The notes beneath the pieces were generated by a model. The model searched no databases. It was not told where the DNA came from and worked only from the letters and a program-made list of their open reading frames with translations. Below, one piece after another: positions 1 to 13,298 of a stretch of DNA of 64,000 nucleotides. Both the position numbers and the translations under genes were made by a program. The stretch covers positions 257,325 to 321,324 of the forward strand of contig NMRB01000269.1 in NCBI GenBank assembly GCA_002633025.1. Direction: 5' to 3'. The DNA is from Notospermus geniculatus. Its lineage: Eukaryota > Nemertea > Pilidiophora > Heteronemertea > Lineidae. Positions within the stretch are counted from its first letter, which is position 1. Every line of letters starts with the position of its first letter.

Positions 1-3000
1 TCTATTGAAGGCTCACGCTCTCCCCACACAAACCTTGAGACTGATCTTCCCACTTGGTCAACCATCCGATTGCTCTCCACCACAGACGTGCCCAAACAGT
101 GATGAAAAAAGATCAGGAAATGCCATCTGGCCGCATATTTTTTATGGTGGAGAGATTACCCGAATCTATACCTACGCAGTTCATCTTTTTTGTCATTCGC
201 TCCTTTGCGTTCTCATGCCCCGTGGCTTGTTCTGTGTCCAAGAAGATCTAATTTGCCGTCCTATTGTGACAATGCCTTTGTGAGCGTTGAGGGCGCTCTT
301 GAATAAGTACATTTCCTGTAGAGGTTTGATGCAATCAGCATACATCGGATCAAATCTCCAAGAGTGGTTGTCGACGAGTCCCTACCTTTATGGCGTAAGT
401 GACCATTGCGGTTCTTGGCTGATTTGACAGATGTCAGAGATCGGCGAAGGAAAAAGTCATGCGGTGTTTTTTGTCTGCGGTCTTGACAGGAATATGTGAT
501 TGTTTTCAGGCTAACTGGACCTGATATTGTTGTATGATTAGTACAGTTCTATGTACAGAGTCTTATTTCTTGATGAATGAACTTGAGATGTTGTTGGTGA
601 CACTACCTACAGATACACGTAGCATTTTGAAGGTTTCTCATGCACAAAACCCATTATCCTTGCGTAAGAATCTGCCAAAGTCATTCTCGGACATTTTTCA
701 GGTCCGGCACTTGTTTGGGGATTTAGACCAGAGAGAATGGTCCGAGCACACAGTTCAGTCAAACATCTAGCCTTCCTTTCAATGCAGCTCCACCTTCAGA
801 AAGTTCATTGGAAGATGTAGTTGGCGAGTTCTTCCCCATCAGCAATTCATTATTATTTTCGAATCTTCGACTTTGTTTCTGTACAGCATGACGTCCCTTC
901 TTCCTGTTGAGTCTATTGTTGACTTGATTGGCATCCAGGGCTCAGTTGCTGTGGCGTATTAGAAGAAGAATGTTGACTTTGAATGAGCTGACAGATCTCG
1001 GCTTCAGAGGTGAAGAATTTGGAAAGTCTGGACTTGGGATGAAAACATCATGGGATGGCTATCAACAGGTAAAGTTTAGTTTGAATCTGTTCACAATCAG
1101 GTTGAGTCAATATGTTTACTAGTGGGAAAAGAGTTCATTGCAGGGGTTTTCTGGCAAGGGAACACATCTTTCCCCTCATAGCTTCTTGTTAAGATTGGAA
1201 CCTACTGTAGCATCCTCCTTTGGGAAAATTCTGAAGGCTTCCTTCTCAATGCCAACTCTTCTCTTACCTGCCATCCATCAGGTTCCGGTTGAACTCAGAA
1301 GGTGTTCTCATTTTAGAAACTCGCTGATTGAAGAACCTGATTCAGGGGAGGATTGGCAGGAAGGGGAACAGACTGAGGAGAAGGCTCACAAATCATCTGA
1401 AAAGTGTAACAGGTGAGGAGTATTGGTTTATCTTTTTGGAGATGTGGGGCCTTGAGTGCCTCAGAGAATGGAGTCCCCCTGACAGCAGTTACCCCGACGA
1501 CGGTGTATTTGTTGATACTGCTGAAGGACAGTGATGAGAAACGAAGCAGTCGTGTTATATGACCCTTGCATTCTAATCCAAAGCCCCTTGTCAAAGTCAG
1601 AAAAATCTATAAGATTTCACCCTGGCGTCTCTGTATATGACAAGGTAATACACTTGATGTTGTCTTGAAAAAGGTTCTCATATCGCTGAGCGACTACTTC
1701 AGTTGAAAGCTGTGGAAAGTCGACAAAAACAGGGTCCAGGAGTAATGGTGGAGTCGTGATATCAAAGCACATTTTGTATTAGTGGTGACAGATTCTGAAA
1801 AAAAAGTGTCATCGTTGGTCCATACCAATCTAACTTTACTAAAAATCTGTACTGCTGTATATGTGTGACAGTGACAGTAACACGACTTCAAAGGCTTGCC
1901 ATCCAAGATCAAGGGAAATGGACTTTGCTGTATACTGTTTGAAGTAGAGAGCGTAAGGATTACAATGGTTTACCACCCGACCACGTGTTACATTGAGGCA
2001 ATATGGATATTACACTATAGAACCTCTTCATGTGCCTGGGCAGCTCGTGTACTGCAAAATTGGCCATAACCAGGATTGATGACAAAATGGCTTCTTGGCC
2101 AGAAAAATCATTATCTGAAAATAATACCCATTGTTACATGCAAGGGGGAAATTGCATTGGCCAGGGATGTTTTTTTACGGTTTCCTTTCTTGACATTTTT
2201 CGCGTAATTTAAAAATACACCATGGCAACTTTCAAAGATATGAGGTCAGCAGAGACAATGGGCTCTCTTTTTCATTTGTCACCATTCCTTAATGGACAAA
2301 GGGAAGGCGCAAAAACGCCAACATACATATTTCATTACAAGAGCATTTGTACTTTGAAAAATGTTAAAGGACGTCACATGTATGCTGTTCAGTTAATGTG
2401 GGTCTCCTCGCTCGAGTTGTAAAAACTGGCTGAAGTTTTCAGGATGTAGTTTTCAAAGATTGGTCAACCTGTTCCTTGTTGTTGAATTCTAAAGACACCC
2501 CCATTTCCAAATTCCCAAATACACGTAGGCTACATCTGCAGCTGGGCGTGCAAGTGTAGGCATAAGTTGAGCCCAGTTTTCCTCACTATTGTTTCTACCC
2601 ACAATTGCTTGGCAAACTACTTGTATGATCAATCTTTTTCTATCGATCACGCTCAAAGTAGGTCTGATGTCCTGTCACAATTATGGATGGTCTTCTCTAG
2701 ATAAAAGACATTATGTCAAAGTCCTGGTGATGAATTGCTTGGAGCCTCTTATGGAGACAGACTGACCAGGATTACGATGGTAAAAAATGCCTGTCGTGGT
2801 CGTGGCCTTGGACCATGTCAGATTGGGGAACTTTGTACTTTAGTTCTTCCATCATGATCTTCAAACCAGCGCGGCAGTGGGCCTGATTGATTGGATGCTC
2901 AAGACAAGGAAGAGTGCCAGCATGCCATTAACACTCTTTGAAGACGTTTTTGTCAATTCTCAATCGAATTCGTTTCAAAGATGTTGTCTCGTTGAATGTC

Positions 3001-3297
3001 TAGACAGGGATTTGGCAGGTATTGGCAGCCTGGCAGTTATCTCTGACACGCTAGGTGACCCGCAGTGTGCACCTGTCACAAAAACACCTCGATATTGATT
3101 GAGCGTGGTCTCTGATGGTCTCTTTTGCCTCTTCCCAGAGAGGATTAGGTGACACCAGACCTGCACGATCAATTCTCCAGTTTGCCGAGGATTAAAAGGC
3201 TGGAGCGTAACCCTTTCTGCAGCTGATGTTCTGGAAGCTGGGGACTCATCAATAACTTAAATTGTTCCCATCATAACTGAGAGAAATTTGTACCAGT
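1..3297. other. No gene recognised
   Basis: Only short open frames without recognisable similarity, and no clear repeats seen. It could hold introns of a gene lying outside the window. Confidence 0.5.
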
Positions 3298-3562
3298 ATT
3301 TGATTTTTCCATCAGGGCCAAAACCATAGCATTATTGGCCCTGGTAAGTGGGGAGGAGACCATCTCAGGCTACTCATGTTCCTACTCATGTTCCTTTACT
3401 TGCCCTGTCAAAGAAACAAAGTACAAGGCGATGGCTTACTGTCCCATGTGACGAACTGAAGAGCTGGGAATGAAATCCCATATGGCCCGGGCTGGATTTG
3501 AATCCGAGACTTGCCGCTTGGTGAGCAGACGTGATAACTATTCGGCAATCAGGGCTCCTCAC
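3298..3562 (-). mobile_element. tRNA-derived SINE, copy 1
   Basis: On the minus strand it begins with a tRNA-like head (GAGGAGCCCTGATTGCCG, B-box-like GGATTCAAATCC), then a body with gacagtaagc-type and catgagtag-type motifs, ending in a ccctgatgg-like segment and an A-rich tail. The same head, body and tail recur at 10,957, 22,039 and 26,935 and, 5'-truncated, at 20,095 and 25,435. Confidence 0.8.
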
Positions 3563-3700
3563 GAAGAGAGGGCATGATAACTATTCGGCTATGAGGGCTC
3601 CTCACGAAGAGAGGACGTGATAACTATTTGGCTATCAGGGCTCCCCACGAAGAGAGGACGTGATAACTATTCGGCTATCATGGCTCCTCACGGAGAGAAC
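3529..3700. repeat. Four tandem copies of a 43-bp SINE-head segment
   Basis: The SINE tRNA-like head (cgtgataactattcggct, agggctcctcacgaagag) is repeated about four times directly after copy 1, with a few substitutions per unit. It looks like a local tandem expansion starting from the SINE's 5' end. Confidence 0.85.
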
Positions 3701-4454
3701 TCATCACCAGGAGCTCAGGTATCAGTCTCCTGCAAAAGGAACATTTTCCATTCAGAAACGACTAAAGGTTGAGTGTACGCACACCTTGTTGCAAGTACCC
3801 CCCAGTCAAGTGAAAAACGTATCTACTGAGAAGTTAATCTTCCCTGTTGATGACGTGGAAATGAACAATTCTGCGTGATGATTACAAGCAAGATGTAATC
3901 ATTCGTGCACTGTATGTGATTATAGGACAACAATGAAGTGGGCGGAATGACATTCAACTCATCATTCTTACTTAATGGCTATTAGGCTCGAGATTGGTCA
4001 GATGCGCTAGATTTTATTGCAGTGTTAAGATTGAGTTCTTCTTTTGTGGTCAGTATCGTGACAGCAGATCTCCAATACTGCCAATAGAAGTGTGATGTGA
4101 GGAAGCATTGTTTGGTGTGGAATAGGAAGTCGCTTCCTTTCTCTTCATAATACACCAATATGTAAAGGCGTCACCTTGGATGAGACACCCCTGGATTTCT
4201 TAAAAGTGAGCAAAGATGTTGCCTCGGCCGCCAACCTTCGGCAGATTGCCAACACTTTTGATATAATGCAGTGTGTCTTTGTATAAGTTATTTCAAAGAC
4301 ATCCTGTTATTGTTGAAGCTTCATTGTCTGATCCACCACATGCCGACTGTTGTCATCAGTGACCTTGAATTCAAGTAGCATTCCACCTGCTGATGCAGAC
4401 TGGGAAACAAACATTCTTCTTGGTCATTCCGTTCTGGTCCCCACTTTCCGCCAG

Positions 4455-4685
4455 GGTGGATGGGATGTTTTCACCCAGACCGGCTGAAGCAGATCTTTCT
4501 CTTTTTCCTGTATCATCAAGTACCCTACCGAGGACCTTCAACCACCTTGCTGAATCAGGCCTTGCACATCTCTCTGGGATGTTTTCGCCCAGATCGGTTG
4601 AAGCAGGTCAGTCTTCCTCCTCTCTTTCTGGATCGTCAAGTAGGCCTACTCTACCAAGGACCTTCTTCCACCTTCCTGAAGCAGC
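4455..4685. repeat. Diverged tandem duplication of about 115 bp
   Basis: gggatgttttcacccagacc at 4,461 and gggatgttttcgcccagatc at 4,576 start two similar units that end ggaccttcaaccaccttgct and ggaccttcttccaccttcct. Both lie in a 131-codon open frame (4,393-4,788) with no recognised product. Confidence 0.75.
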
Positions 4686-5925
4686 CAGAAGCACTTCTGT
4701 CGGACCTCCTTATTCACTGTCACATTGTCCATCAGTCCTTTATTCCCTTGAGCAATTCCCGAGTATCACCCTGATGAATCGCTCTTGATTAATTGTCCTC
4801 ATTAACCAATTTGATCTGGTAACCAGAACTGTGGACCTGATGAACGGAAGATTGGCAAACATGGTCCAGTCTCATGGAATTTGCATCATTTCAGGGATGT
4901 ATTGATGACATTAGGTCTGTCAGTTGGGGAGAGTTTGACCTGTTTTGTGACGGTATCAAGTGGCCGTAATCCACTGGCCTTGCTATGTATCAAAGGTGAG
5001 GTACCCAAGGAATACTGTAGCCGTAAAACACATCATTTCCATCTATTTATTGTCCCCCGAGCCCTTGGAGGGGGACTTGAAAATACCGGCCGGCCGTGCC
5101 TCTATGCCGCTCGGTGCTCGTCGCTACTAGTCCCTTCCGGTCTATAACTTAAGAACGACTGTAAGAATTTATCTGAGCGGGTCCATTTCACTGATGTGGG
5201 AAAGTAACATTCGCTTTTGTTCCTATTTCCGTGATGGTGATACTCTAAATAAAAGGTTTTTGGAAAGATTGTGTGAGATACAGAAGTAGATGGTGCATAC
5301 AATGTGACTCGCTTCAGGGAACTGTCATTAAAAACATGGCACTGTCAGACAACAATTGCTATTAGGGCCTGGTGCATTTTGAGAATCGTTTCCACGTAAA
5401 GTCTTTTGTGTTCGAGTTTCATAGACAGCAAAACAAGAAACTTGGAAAAACTCCTGAAGAAGTCTGTCTGTTGATATCTTCTTTCTTATTAAAAGCTCTT
5501 CTTCTACAAATTAACAAATAATGTGACTGAAAGTTATCCTCAGTGGAGTGAAACTTTTACTAATGGTGAACCAACTTTCACAGAATAGGCCCATTTGTGT
5601 CTGTGGGCAAAATAAACGTTAACATGAAAAAGCCGTTGATGGCATTGATGATAATAATAAAGTAAAAAGGTTTTACTTTCTGATGTAAGGCTAATGCCAT
5701 CTGAAAGCACCAACCATTATTACCCCATTCTGTAAAGAAACTTTTCTTGGGAACTTGAGGAGAAGCTCATTCTGCGCATCATTACTTGATTAGTTGGGAA
5801 CACCATCTGGTGAGTCAGTTGGGAATCAAACCTTGTCTCGAGGAGAAGATTCAACCAGTTGCCACCATACCCCCTCCAGGTGAGCAGAAAGGGAGCCTTT
5901 GCAAATATTTCAAGTTGCATGATTT

Positions 5926-6354
5926 ATAAAAAAATGTTGGTCGTCGGGGGACGTTGAAAGGCATGAACCCCAAACATGCCATCCGCGTTCCAGCATGGGC
6001 GTCACCTGCATTGCCAGACTCTCCTCATGCCAGAAAGCGTCTTAACTTCCGACCGTGACTAGCTTTTCACCTGTCATCAGATGGCAAGTGAAATGCTAGT
6101 GAAGGTCAGAAGTCAAGACACATCTTATATACATTGTATGACACGAATTTCATGGTTTGGATTGTGACACATTGTTTTGCATCTTTATCTTCACCGACAG
6201 AGGGTGAATCCTAATTTTTCTTGCCAATTTGATGTCTTCTGACTTCAGGAAGAATTGGTATGTTAGTGATTGGCTCTTGATGATCACCCAGGATTTAAAT
6301 TGGGGGAATTCTGGTTTTACTCACAGTGACCCAGTGCCATAGTGCATGTGTTCA
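5926..6354. repeat. Dispersed 0.43-kb repeat, copy 1
   Basis: Direct-orientation match to 12,856-13,298 across the whole length, including gggggacgttgaaaggcatg, the atcagatggcaagtgaaa hairpin and gacccagtgccatagtgcat. No ORF. Class unknown. Confidence 0.85.
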
Positions 6355-7983
6355 GTGCACAGCGACAGCAGTATGTCTTGTGCAGTATGGCCCTAGTTAC
6401 ACTAAAAATATGAATCAAATGCTGGAGAAAAGTCGGAGTACTTCATCGGAAAATGTGTCATAAACCCGTGGAATGTTTGAAGTTCACAAACCTACAGGAA
6501 GCTTCTTTGCTTTGGCTTCCTTTGAAAGATTCACTTGGAAATGAATCGCTTCATTTTTTGACATTATTGATTCAACTTCTTTTATCCAGCAAACGGAAGT
6601 TGTGCCCACACCCGAGGAAGGAAAACGTGCTAGAGTGCTCAATCATAATTCTAAAAATCGTCACCATATCGTTCAATTATCAATAAATTGGCATATTTGA
6701 AACCTTTTAGTCATTTGGTATGACTGGATGGTTTTGAACAAACATTATTTGATTGCATTATGGAATAAACTCATTTCACCAAATTTAGGAACCATTTCCT
6801 AATCAAGATTTAGTTTGTTATATCCACACTGACAGGTGCAGAGGAGGTTGAAATTAGGTTGGGAGATTTAATTGCAGTTTCTCTGACTTCCAGGAATAAC
6901 CAAGCAAACATGCCGAGGTCTGATCATGGTTTCTTTCCTATTTCCTGTTGCGCCTCTTCCTGTGGGTGGTGTAGCTGGGGAAATATCAAATTGCACTCAT
7001 ACGCCCCGACTGGTAGATCCAGAAAACAAGCCGCAAGCATCCAGGTCGACCTCACCATCTCAGCAAAGGAAAGAGATGAATATTGTGCTCTAGTCATTGC
7101 AAACAGTGCCTTCACACATGGCCAGCTGACAATCATTCCATATTGCCGCCGTATCACTACAAACATCAATCCTGATATGTCGCAGAATCGTGAACCCGTA
7201 CCGATAAAAACGGCACCGGAGTCGGTGCAACGCCATCATAGATATTCAACAACCGATATGAAATTCAACAATCGGGTATTTACATTCATCTGAAATTCTC
7301 CATAATTGCTATTTCTGCCGCAGTTTTATTGACAAGATGAGTGATTCAGTGACAGTGTGATTGGCTTATTGCCTATCTCTGCGGGTAGTTATCAAGTCCG
7401 CGGTTTATTGACTACTTAAGTAAATGGTCCACGTCCCTGCCGTCCAGCGTCCAAACAATTCATTGCAATCTGCATTGGAAACGTCTATCAATATGGATGA
7501 TAATCAGGATTTATTGTAGACAGCCACTGTATATCTTGGTTGTGGTTCTTCTTGATAAAACCAATGTTATGAACGCTACTTTATTACCAATACTGGCTTG
7601 TTATTTGGCAGTTTGTGATCCCGGCACCAAATAACGGAAAAGATTGCGGTCACTGCTGAAATATCACTCCAGGCATGCGTGGGGAGAATTCTTAACTCCC
7701 ACTCGGTCCTGTCACTACCCAATAAACTTCCACATGATTTGCCATTCCGTACCATTGGACAGCGTATGGTGCGATGACGTTATGAGTAAGAGAATCCAGT
7801 ATGTCTATACCAACTTCCCCTGACAGGAAGTTGAGGTTGACCTTTCCTATATGACTAGCCGCCTATCACCAATATCTCAATGTTATTCCCGCCATGATCA
7901 TTGATCTCATTTCCCGCGGCCGAGTTGAATCATTCATGTTGGCCGGTAAATCAAGCTGCTACTTTCTACAGTTTGCCATTGGT
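6355..7983. other. No gene recognised
   Basis: A 144-codon open frame at 6,859-7,293 resembles no family I know and has no supporting splice sites. Otherwise AT-rich sequence with nothing identified. Confidence 0.5.
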
Positions 7984-8090
7984 CATCCTCCCATAGCAGG
8001 GCTTTGGTCTCACTCCTCTTCATACACTCGCACACAAAGAGTGAGTGGATGAAGAGTAGTGAGGTAAAAACCCCTGCAACTGGAGGATGG
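7984..8090. mobile_element. Hairpin MITE (family C), copy 1
   Basis: Ends catcctcccatagcagggct and ggtaaaaacccctgcaactg, then gaggatgg. The whole element folds on itself around the acactcgcacacaaagagtg centre. Confidence 0.82.
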
Positions 8091-8392
8091 CTACTTGTCA
8101 CCTTTGTCCACTGCCTTCACAGAGAGCAAGCTTCGATATCACCCTTGGGAGGTTTTCACTTGAGAATTTATTGCATCTGTGGAAAACTGGACACCAATGT
8201 TAGGATTGGATAAGAAACTTGGAACCATAGATTAATATCCTGACTCTCAATTTAGGTTTTCGTCATGTGAAACATGCACTTTGAAAACAGGCGATGATTG
8301 TCCATAAAATACTTCACTTCAGCAGCTGAATCTGTCATTCTATTCCCTGAAGAAGAGCTTTGTCGATATGACGAGGTTTTGGGAGACTTTCC

Positions 8393-8570
8393 TGCCGTTA
8401 GAGGCCGTGTGTTAGCGGTCCAAGAACGTCACAAAATTTGACGTCATAGACGTAGGCCACGGCCTTTGTCATTATGGATGATGATGTGGCATGCACTTCT
8501 GCTCTATGATGTCAAATTCGGTGACGTTCTAGGACACTAACTGCTGGTGGATCTAACGGCATGATTCTCT
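8393..8570. mobile_element. TGACGTCA-rich MITE (family A), copy 1
   Basis: Terminal inverted repeats read gactttcctgccgttagagg on the left and, degenerate here, ggatctaacggcatg on the right. The interior carries mirrored gacgtca-type motifs and gttctaggac/gtccaagaac arms. No ORF. Confidence 0.75.
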
Positions 8571-8954
8571 GCAGTTGGTAATGAGCAGAATCAGGCGATT
8601 TGCTTTCAAATTCCATTCATAATAATCAAATACTTCATGAAGTTCAACCTTTAATGTTTATTTCAGTGTGGATTTGCACCAGGATTACCATGCCATATGT
8701 TCATGTTAGACTCAACAGAGGTGGTCCAAGGTATAATTCCTACTTTAAATTTCAATGCAGGAAAAACCATGGATTCATCCTGGGTTAAATTTTCATCTCT
8801 GTTGTCAGCAGGCACTCTCTGGTGTGAACAGATGAACTTGTTAACCAGCTTAAACGTCTGTACAACACTTGGAGTATTTCGACTTTTTAGTTTCAACAAG
8901 AATTTTTCATGTTGAGACAGAAACTTCAAGAACTGAACCAGAATCAGTGTTGAC

Positions 8955-9045
8955 TTGGCCGATCTTGAATGATCTCAAAGTACTTGGCCGATCTTGAATG
9001 ATCTAAAAGTACTTGGCCGATCTTGAATGACCTAAAAGTACTTCG
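8955..9045. repeat. Three tandem copies of a 33-bp unit
   Basis: acttggccgatcttgaatga repeated with atctcaaagt or atctaaaagt between copies. Confidence 0.85.
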
Positions 9046-10956
9046 ATGTCTTGTCTTAAACAACATTGCAGTGGAATAAAAAAAGAGGCGCCCACGCCAT
9101 GGAAGGCTAAGAAGCTATCCCATTAACCATTCATGGTAGAAAGTAGATTGGACGGATGAAAAATGCGCCATAACAAGTTTCCAGGCAAGGGTCGTTGCCG
9201 AATGATTTTGATAAATTGAAATGTGGCAGCTATCTGCAATGTCCTCACTCATGGCGCTGATGGAATGCATAGAGGCAGCAAATGGCACCATTTAGAAGAC
9301 AAACGATGCATACCACCTGACATAAGGAAATTAAAAGATGGTAAATTCTGTGAGGGAATCAGCAAAGTCATCCCCTTCACATACTGGTAGTTGTGCGGAA
9401 ATCCGCCAAGCACCTTCGCTATCAACAGATTTGCGTAAAAATACAATCGACCGCTAAATGGCTTCATTGAAACACTTGACAAAATTGCTGTTGAAAAAAA
9501 TCCCAATTCACCATTAATTTGAAATTTCCAAAGCGGTTTGTGATTGTTGAATGGTTATTGCCCAACGCTGACATTGGCTAATTACATTGGACCTGTTTAC
9601 TGTGGTGTTCTTATCAAACACTCTTGTAAGATTAGTTCAAGAGAGATACAACGATTTGAAGAAGATGAGATGGAGGTCTGACTGTAATGAAAATGTTTCC
9701 GAATGGCTCTCAATCGGGTGATACACGGAGAGGAAACTCGTCGAAGATGAAAGCCGCTGCGGCTTTGAACTGTTTGAATCATTTCATGCAATGTTTACCA
9801 TTTGAAGAGGAAAAGATTGTAATTCCATGGTTCATTTGGGCAACATTTTAAGAAGATTGGTCCGTATATTTGACTCAATTGGGCATTTGGGGTCTTACAC
9901 TCTAATTTGATTAGAATATATTTGTGTAATTAAAGAAGAAAGTAAGCATGCTTTTAGCAATTTGTGGGTGGAACTGGCTCTATATTGGCCATTAATCAGT
10001 TGTGAGGATGGTGATGTTCGGCAACTAGCTGTTCTGTTTGGGTCCTGGTTATAGTTTGGACACTAGCTGTTTGGTTGAGGAGCAACTGGGCATGGTTTTG
10101 AGGCTAACCAGTTGCAAGGGAGATTCTGGTTATAGTTTGGAGACTAGCTGTTTGGTTGGGGTGAAATTAGGCCGCTTACCAGTTTAGTTGTTAGGGCTAC
10201 AGCTTTGCCACTCGCCATCGTGGGGGAGGAACTTGTTGTACCATTACCCTAGATAAGATCCTCACCATGCCTTTAATACGTTTCTCTGGTTGTGGAAACA
10301 CCATTCTCGTCAGGATTTTCCAGGAAAACATTGCAAACTTCTTTGAAAGCCTGCAGTGAATACCAATGCATGAAGAAGATGAAGAACATCCTGAGACACT
10401 TTTTTCGCCGATCATCACGTACCCCAACTGCATCACGGTGATTTTATGTCAAGCAGATGTTGGGACAAATAACCAAGGTGACAACGGATGGTCTGTCAGT
10501 ATCGTCATCAACTTTCCTAAAAAGTAACTCAACTTCTCCCAATAGCCCACTTTTTCATGCCCGCGATATACTGTGTGACACCCCACCTGGTACAACACGT
10601 AAGCCTCTCTTAAATTCTCATGGGATGTCAGCCATATTGATTTTTGACAGAATCGTCTGTAAGAGGTGACTTCTCCATTAGTTTTCGCTGCGGACTGCGA
10701 GTCTTTGGTACCGTATTCACTTATCCATCGATTGTTCGGTCCGTAGGATGGTGGTGTTCATACCAGGCTAAGTTGTCTCTGCTGTTTGTGCAGAATTGAT
10801 CATTCTTGCACCAGCACATGTTGGCAAGCTCATTCGCCTTCCACTCTGTTGTTCAAGATTTGCTACATGTATCTTCAACCTAAAACTGTGTGTTCCTAAG
10901 GGAGGCAAGGAGAACATTCACTGAGATTACAAGAAGGGATAAAGCGTTGTATTAAA
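9046..10956. other. No gene recognised
   Basis: Short open frames only. At 10,010-10,170 a segment with repeated ttggacactagctgtttgg-like phrases suggests an old degraded tandem repeat. Confidence 0.5.
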
Positions 10957-11237
10957 TTTTTCCATCAGGGCCAAAGCCAAAGCATTAATGGCGGTGGTAA
11001 GTATGGAAGAGGCCATCTCAAGCTACTCAAGTTCCTCACTTGGATGGGGTCTTTAGGCCTACTTTGCCTTGTAAAGGCACAAGGTACAAGGCACCATGGT
11101 TACTGCCCCATGCGATGGATATGAAGAGCCAGTGATGATTAATCCCATATGGGCTTGGCTACATGTACATGTAAAATCAAACCCGGGACCTGCCGCTTGC
11201 TAAGCGGACATGATAACCACTAATCAGGGCTCCTCAA
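10957..11237 (-). mobile_element. tRNA-derived SINE, copy 2
   Basis: Full-length minus-strand copy. The head includes gcggcaggtcccgggtttga on the minus strand and ends at gaggagccctgatt. The body contains the conserved caagtgaggaacttgagtag-like segment, and the tail is the ccctgatgg/A-rich end. Confidence 0.8.
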
Positions 11238-12855
11238 ATCTGGTGTGCTACCTCACCTCAGCTTGTGCTACCTCACCTCAGCCTGTACTGGTTTAGAAGT
11301 TCTATCAAAGAAAATAGCTGGAGGATACAGTCATTTAATTCCCTTTGAAAACTAATCATTCTCTTATGTGATATCGAATTGACTACTTAGAGACTGGCTG
11401 ACTCACCTCTGGGGCTCGGAGCATTCCTGTTGATATCCACAGTGACTGATCAGGCTCCTTTGGGTTATTTCTGAATCAAGTAGCACTTGGACGAACATGT
11501 TCTAGAGCCAAGTATTGTTTCAAGAGGAGGGTAATTGAATCGTGGGTCAGACGAAACGGCTTGATGTGATTGGGACTCCAGGTGGATTGTTGACAGGGAC
11601 TGAAAACCTAGCAACTCATGTCGGAGTGCGAAGGGAGGAACGAGGCTCAAGTATTTTGCCAAACAGCTTTCGGCTTGTTCGTTGCTCAGCTCTAATGAAG
11701 GGTAGGTCATTGACCCCTCGCTCCATGTAAGGGTCAGACATTTGACTTTAGATATCAACAAGAGGGCATTTTTGCTACGATTGTTGGGCAAAAATATTGT
11801 TATCGGATTTCCATTGTTTGTGAAGACTTGTCAGTTGTTTATTCCCCATATTTGGCTTGTCACAAGAACCGTTACAATGTGGAGGTTGGCAACTTGTGTT
11901 TTCAGAATGGGCTGCTTTGATTTTATGACTCCAGCATTACGATCTCATCTATCATGACATTTCAACATGCCACCTGTGCATGTTCAAGAAATGAAAAGAA
12001 AATCTCATTAGCTCACGCCATTAATGTTAGCTTTTTCGTTCCGTTCATCGACAGGCCGCCTGCTGCCGCCAAGTTTATGGCCAGGGGTCTACGACATGAT
12101 GACTTCATCAAAAAGTGGTTACAAATGACGGCTGTGCACCAAACGCCCTCCATGCTGCCTAAAGTGCTCATCTCAAGATGTGACACTGATGAACTAATGA
12201 ATTGCCTCTGCAGTGTGTCTCCTCAAGAACAGTGAATTGATATAATTATCTCTGATCGGCCATGCTTCATTGCCATTATTGGTCATTTTCATTGACCTTC
12301 TTGGTCAGATAGATGGCTACGTCCCGCAGTGCAATCTGCATTTCCACCACATAAACTTATCTGACCAAAGGATCTTTGGATGTTTTTCTGAATCATGTTT
12401 GGTCATCCTCATAAGTTTCCACCCGGATGCGATGTTAAAGAAATTAGAGGGATTGCTATAAGATTAATACAAACCACAAGTACTGCAGTACACATAACTT
12501 GTGTGGGGGTCAACGTCATGTTCCTAGAGTACATCTGTGGAGTTGGAAAGAAGCAACTCTGTGTCATGTTGGCATTGCTTTCTTCTAATGCCTGCCTCTT
12601 CTTCTCTGTCGACAGTCTAGCAGCTTTAATGAAGGCCACTTTTTTATCCCTCAGCCCTAAGAGGGGCTGGAGGGGTGTTATCGTCCAGGTGTTGCAAACA
12701 GATGCGTGTTATGCCTCGAATGGATTGGAATCATAAGGTTGTGTTCATGTCACAAGTAACTGTTTGCGTTGGGGTGCCTTTCTAAAGTCAAAGATTTCTG
12801 TTGACAATCGTCTGGTCTGTCAGACCATAGTTTAGGCATTGCGCATGCAAATTAC
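11238..12855. other. No gene recognised
   Basis: Two open frames of 108 (11,465-11,791, minus) and 113 codons (12,395-12,736, plus) without recognised similarity. A 20-bp doublet (tgtgctacctcacctcagc) lies at about 11,246-11,282. Confidence 0.5.
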
Positions 12856-13298
12856 AAGATTTAAAAAAAATTTTGGTCAGTGGGGGACGTTGAAGGCATG
12901 AACCCCAAACATGCCATCCGCGTTCGAGCATGGGCGTCACCTGCATTGCCGGACTCTCCTCATGCCAGAAAGCGTCTTAACTTCTGACCGTGACTAGCAT
13001 TTCACCTGTCATCAGATGGCAAGTGAAATACTAGTGAAGGTCAGAAGTCAAGACGCATGGTATATATACATTGTGTGACACGAATTTCATGGGTTTGGTG
13101 AGACAGTTGAACAATTATTTTTGCATCTTTATCTTCACCGAGAGAAGGTGAATCCAAATTTTTCTTTGTAATTTGATGTCTTCTGACTTTAGGAAAAATT
13201 AGTATTTTAGTTACTGGTTCTTGATGGTCACCCAGGATTTTAAATTGAGGTTATTCTGAATTTATTTTCAGTGACCCATTGTCATAGTGCATGTGTTT
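12856..13298. repeat. Dispersed 0.43-kb repeat, copy 2
   Basis: Same sequence as 5,926-6,354 with scattered substitutions and small indels. The shared part includes ctagcatttcacctgtcatc and its mirrored arm gatggcaagtgaaatactag, so part can fold as a hairpin. Confidence 0.85.

Noticed and set aside
4393-4788. 131-codon frame containing PFWSPLS, reminiscent of a SAC-domain FWSQ motif
   Set aside because: Only a few residues match, the surrounding residues do not, and the frame is a tandem DNA duplication.
6859-7293. 144-codon plus-strand open frame
   Set aside because: No recognisable similarity and no supporting splice or promoter context; length is within chance for 64 kb.
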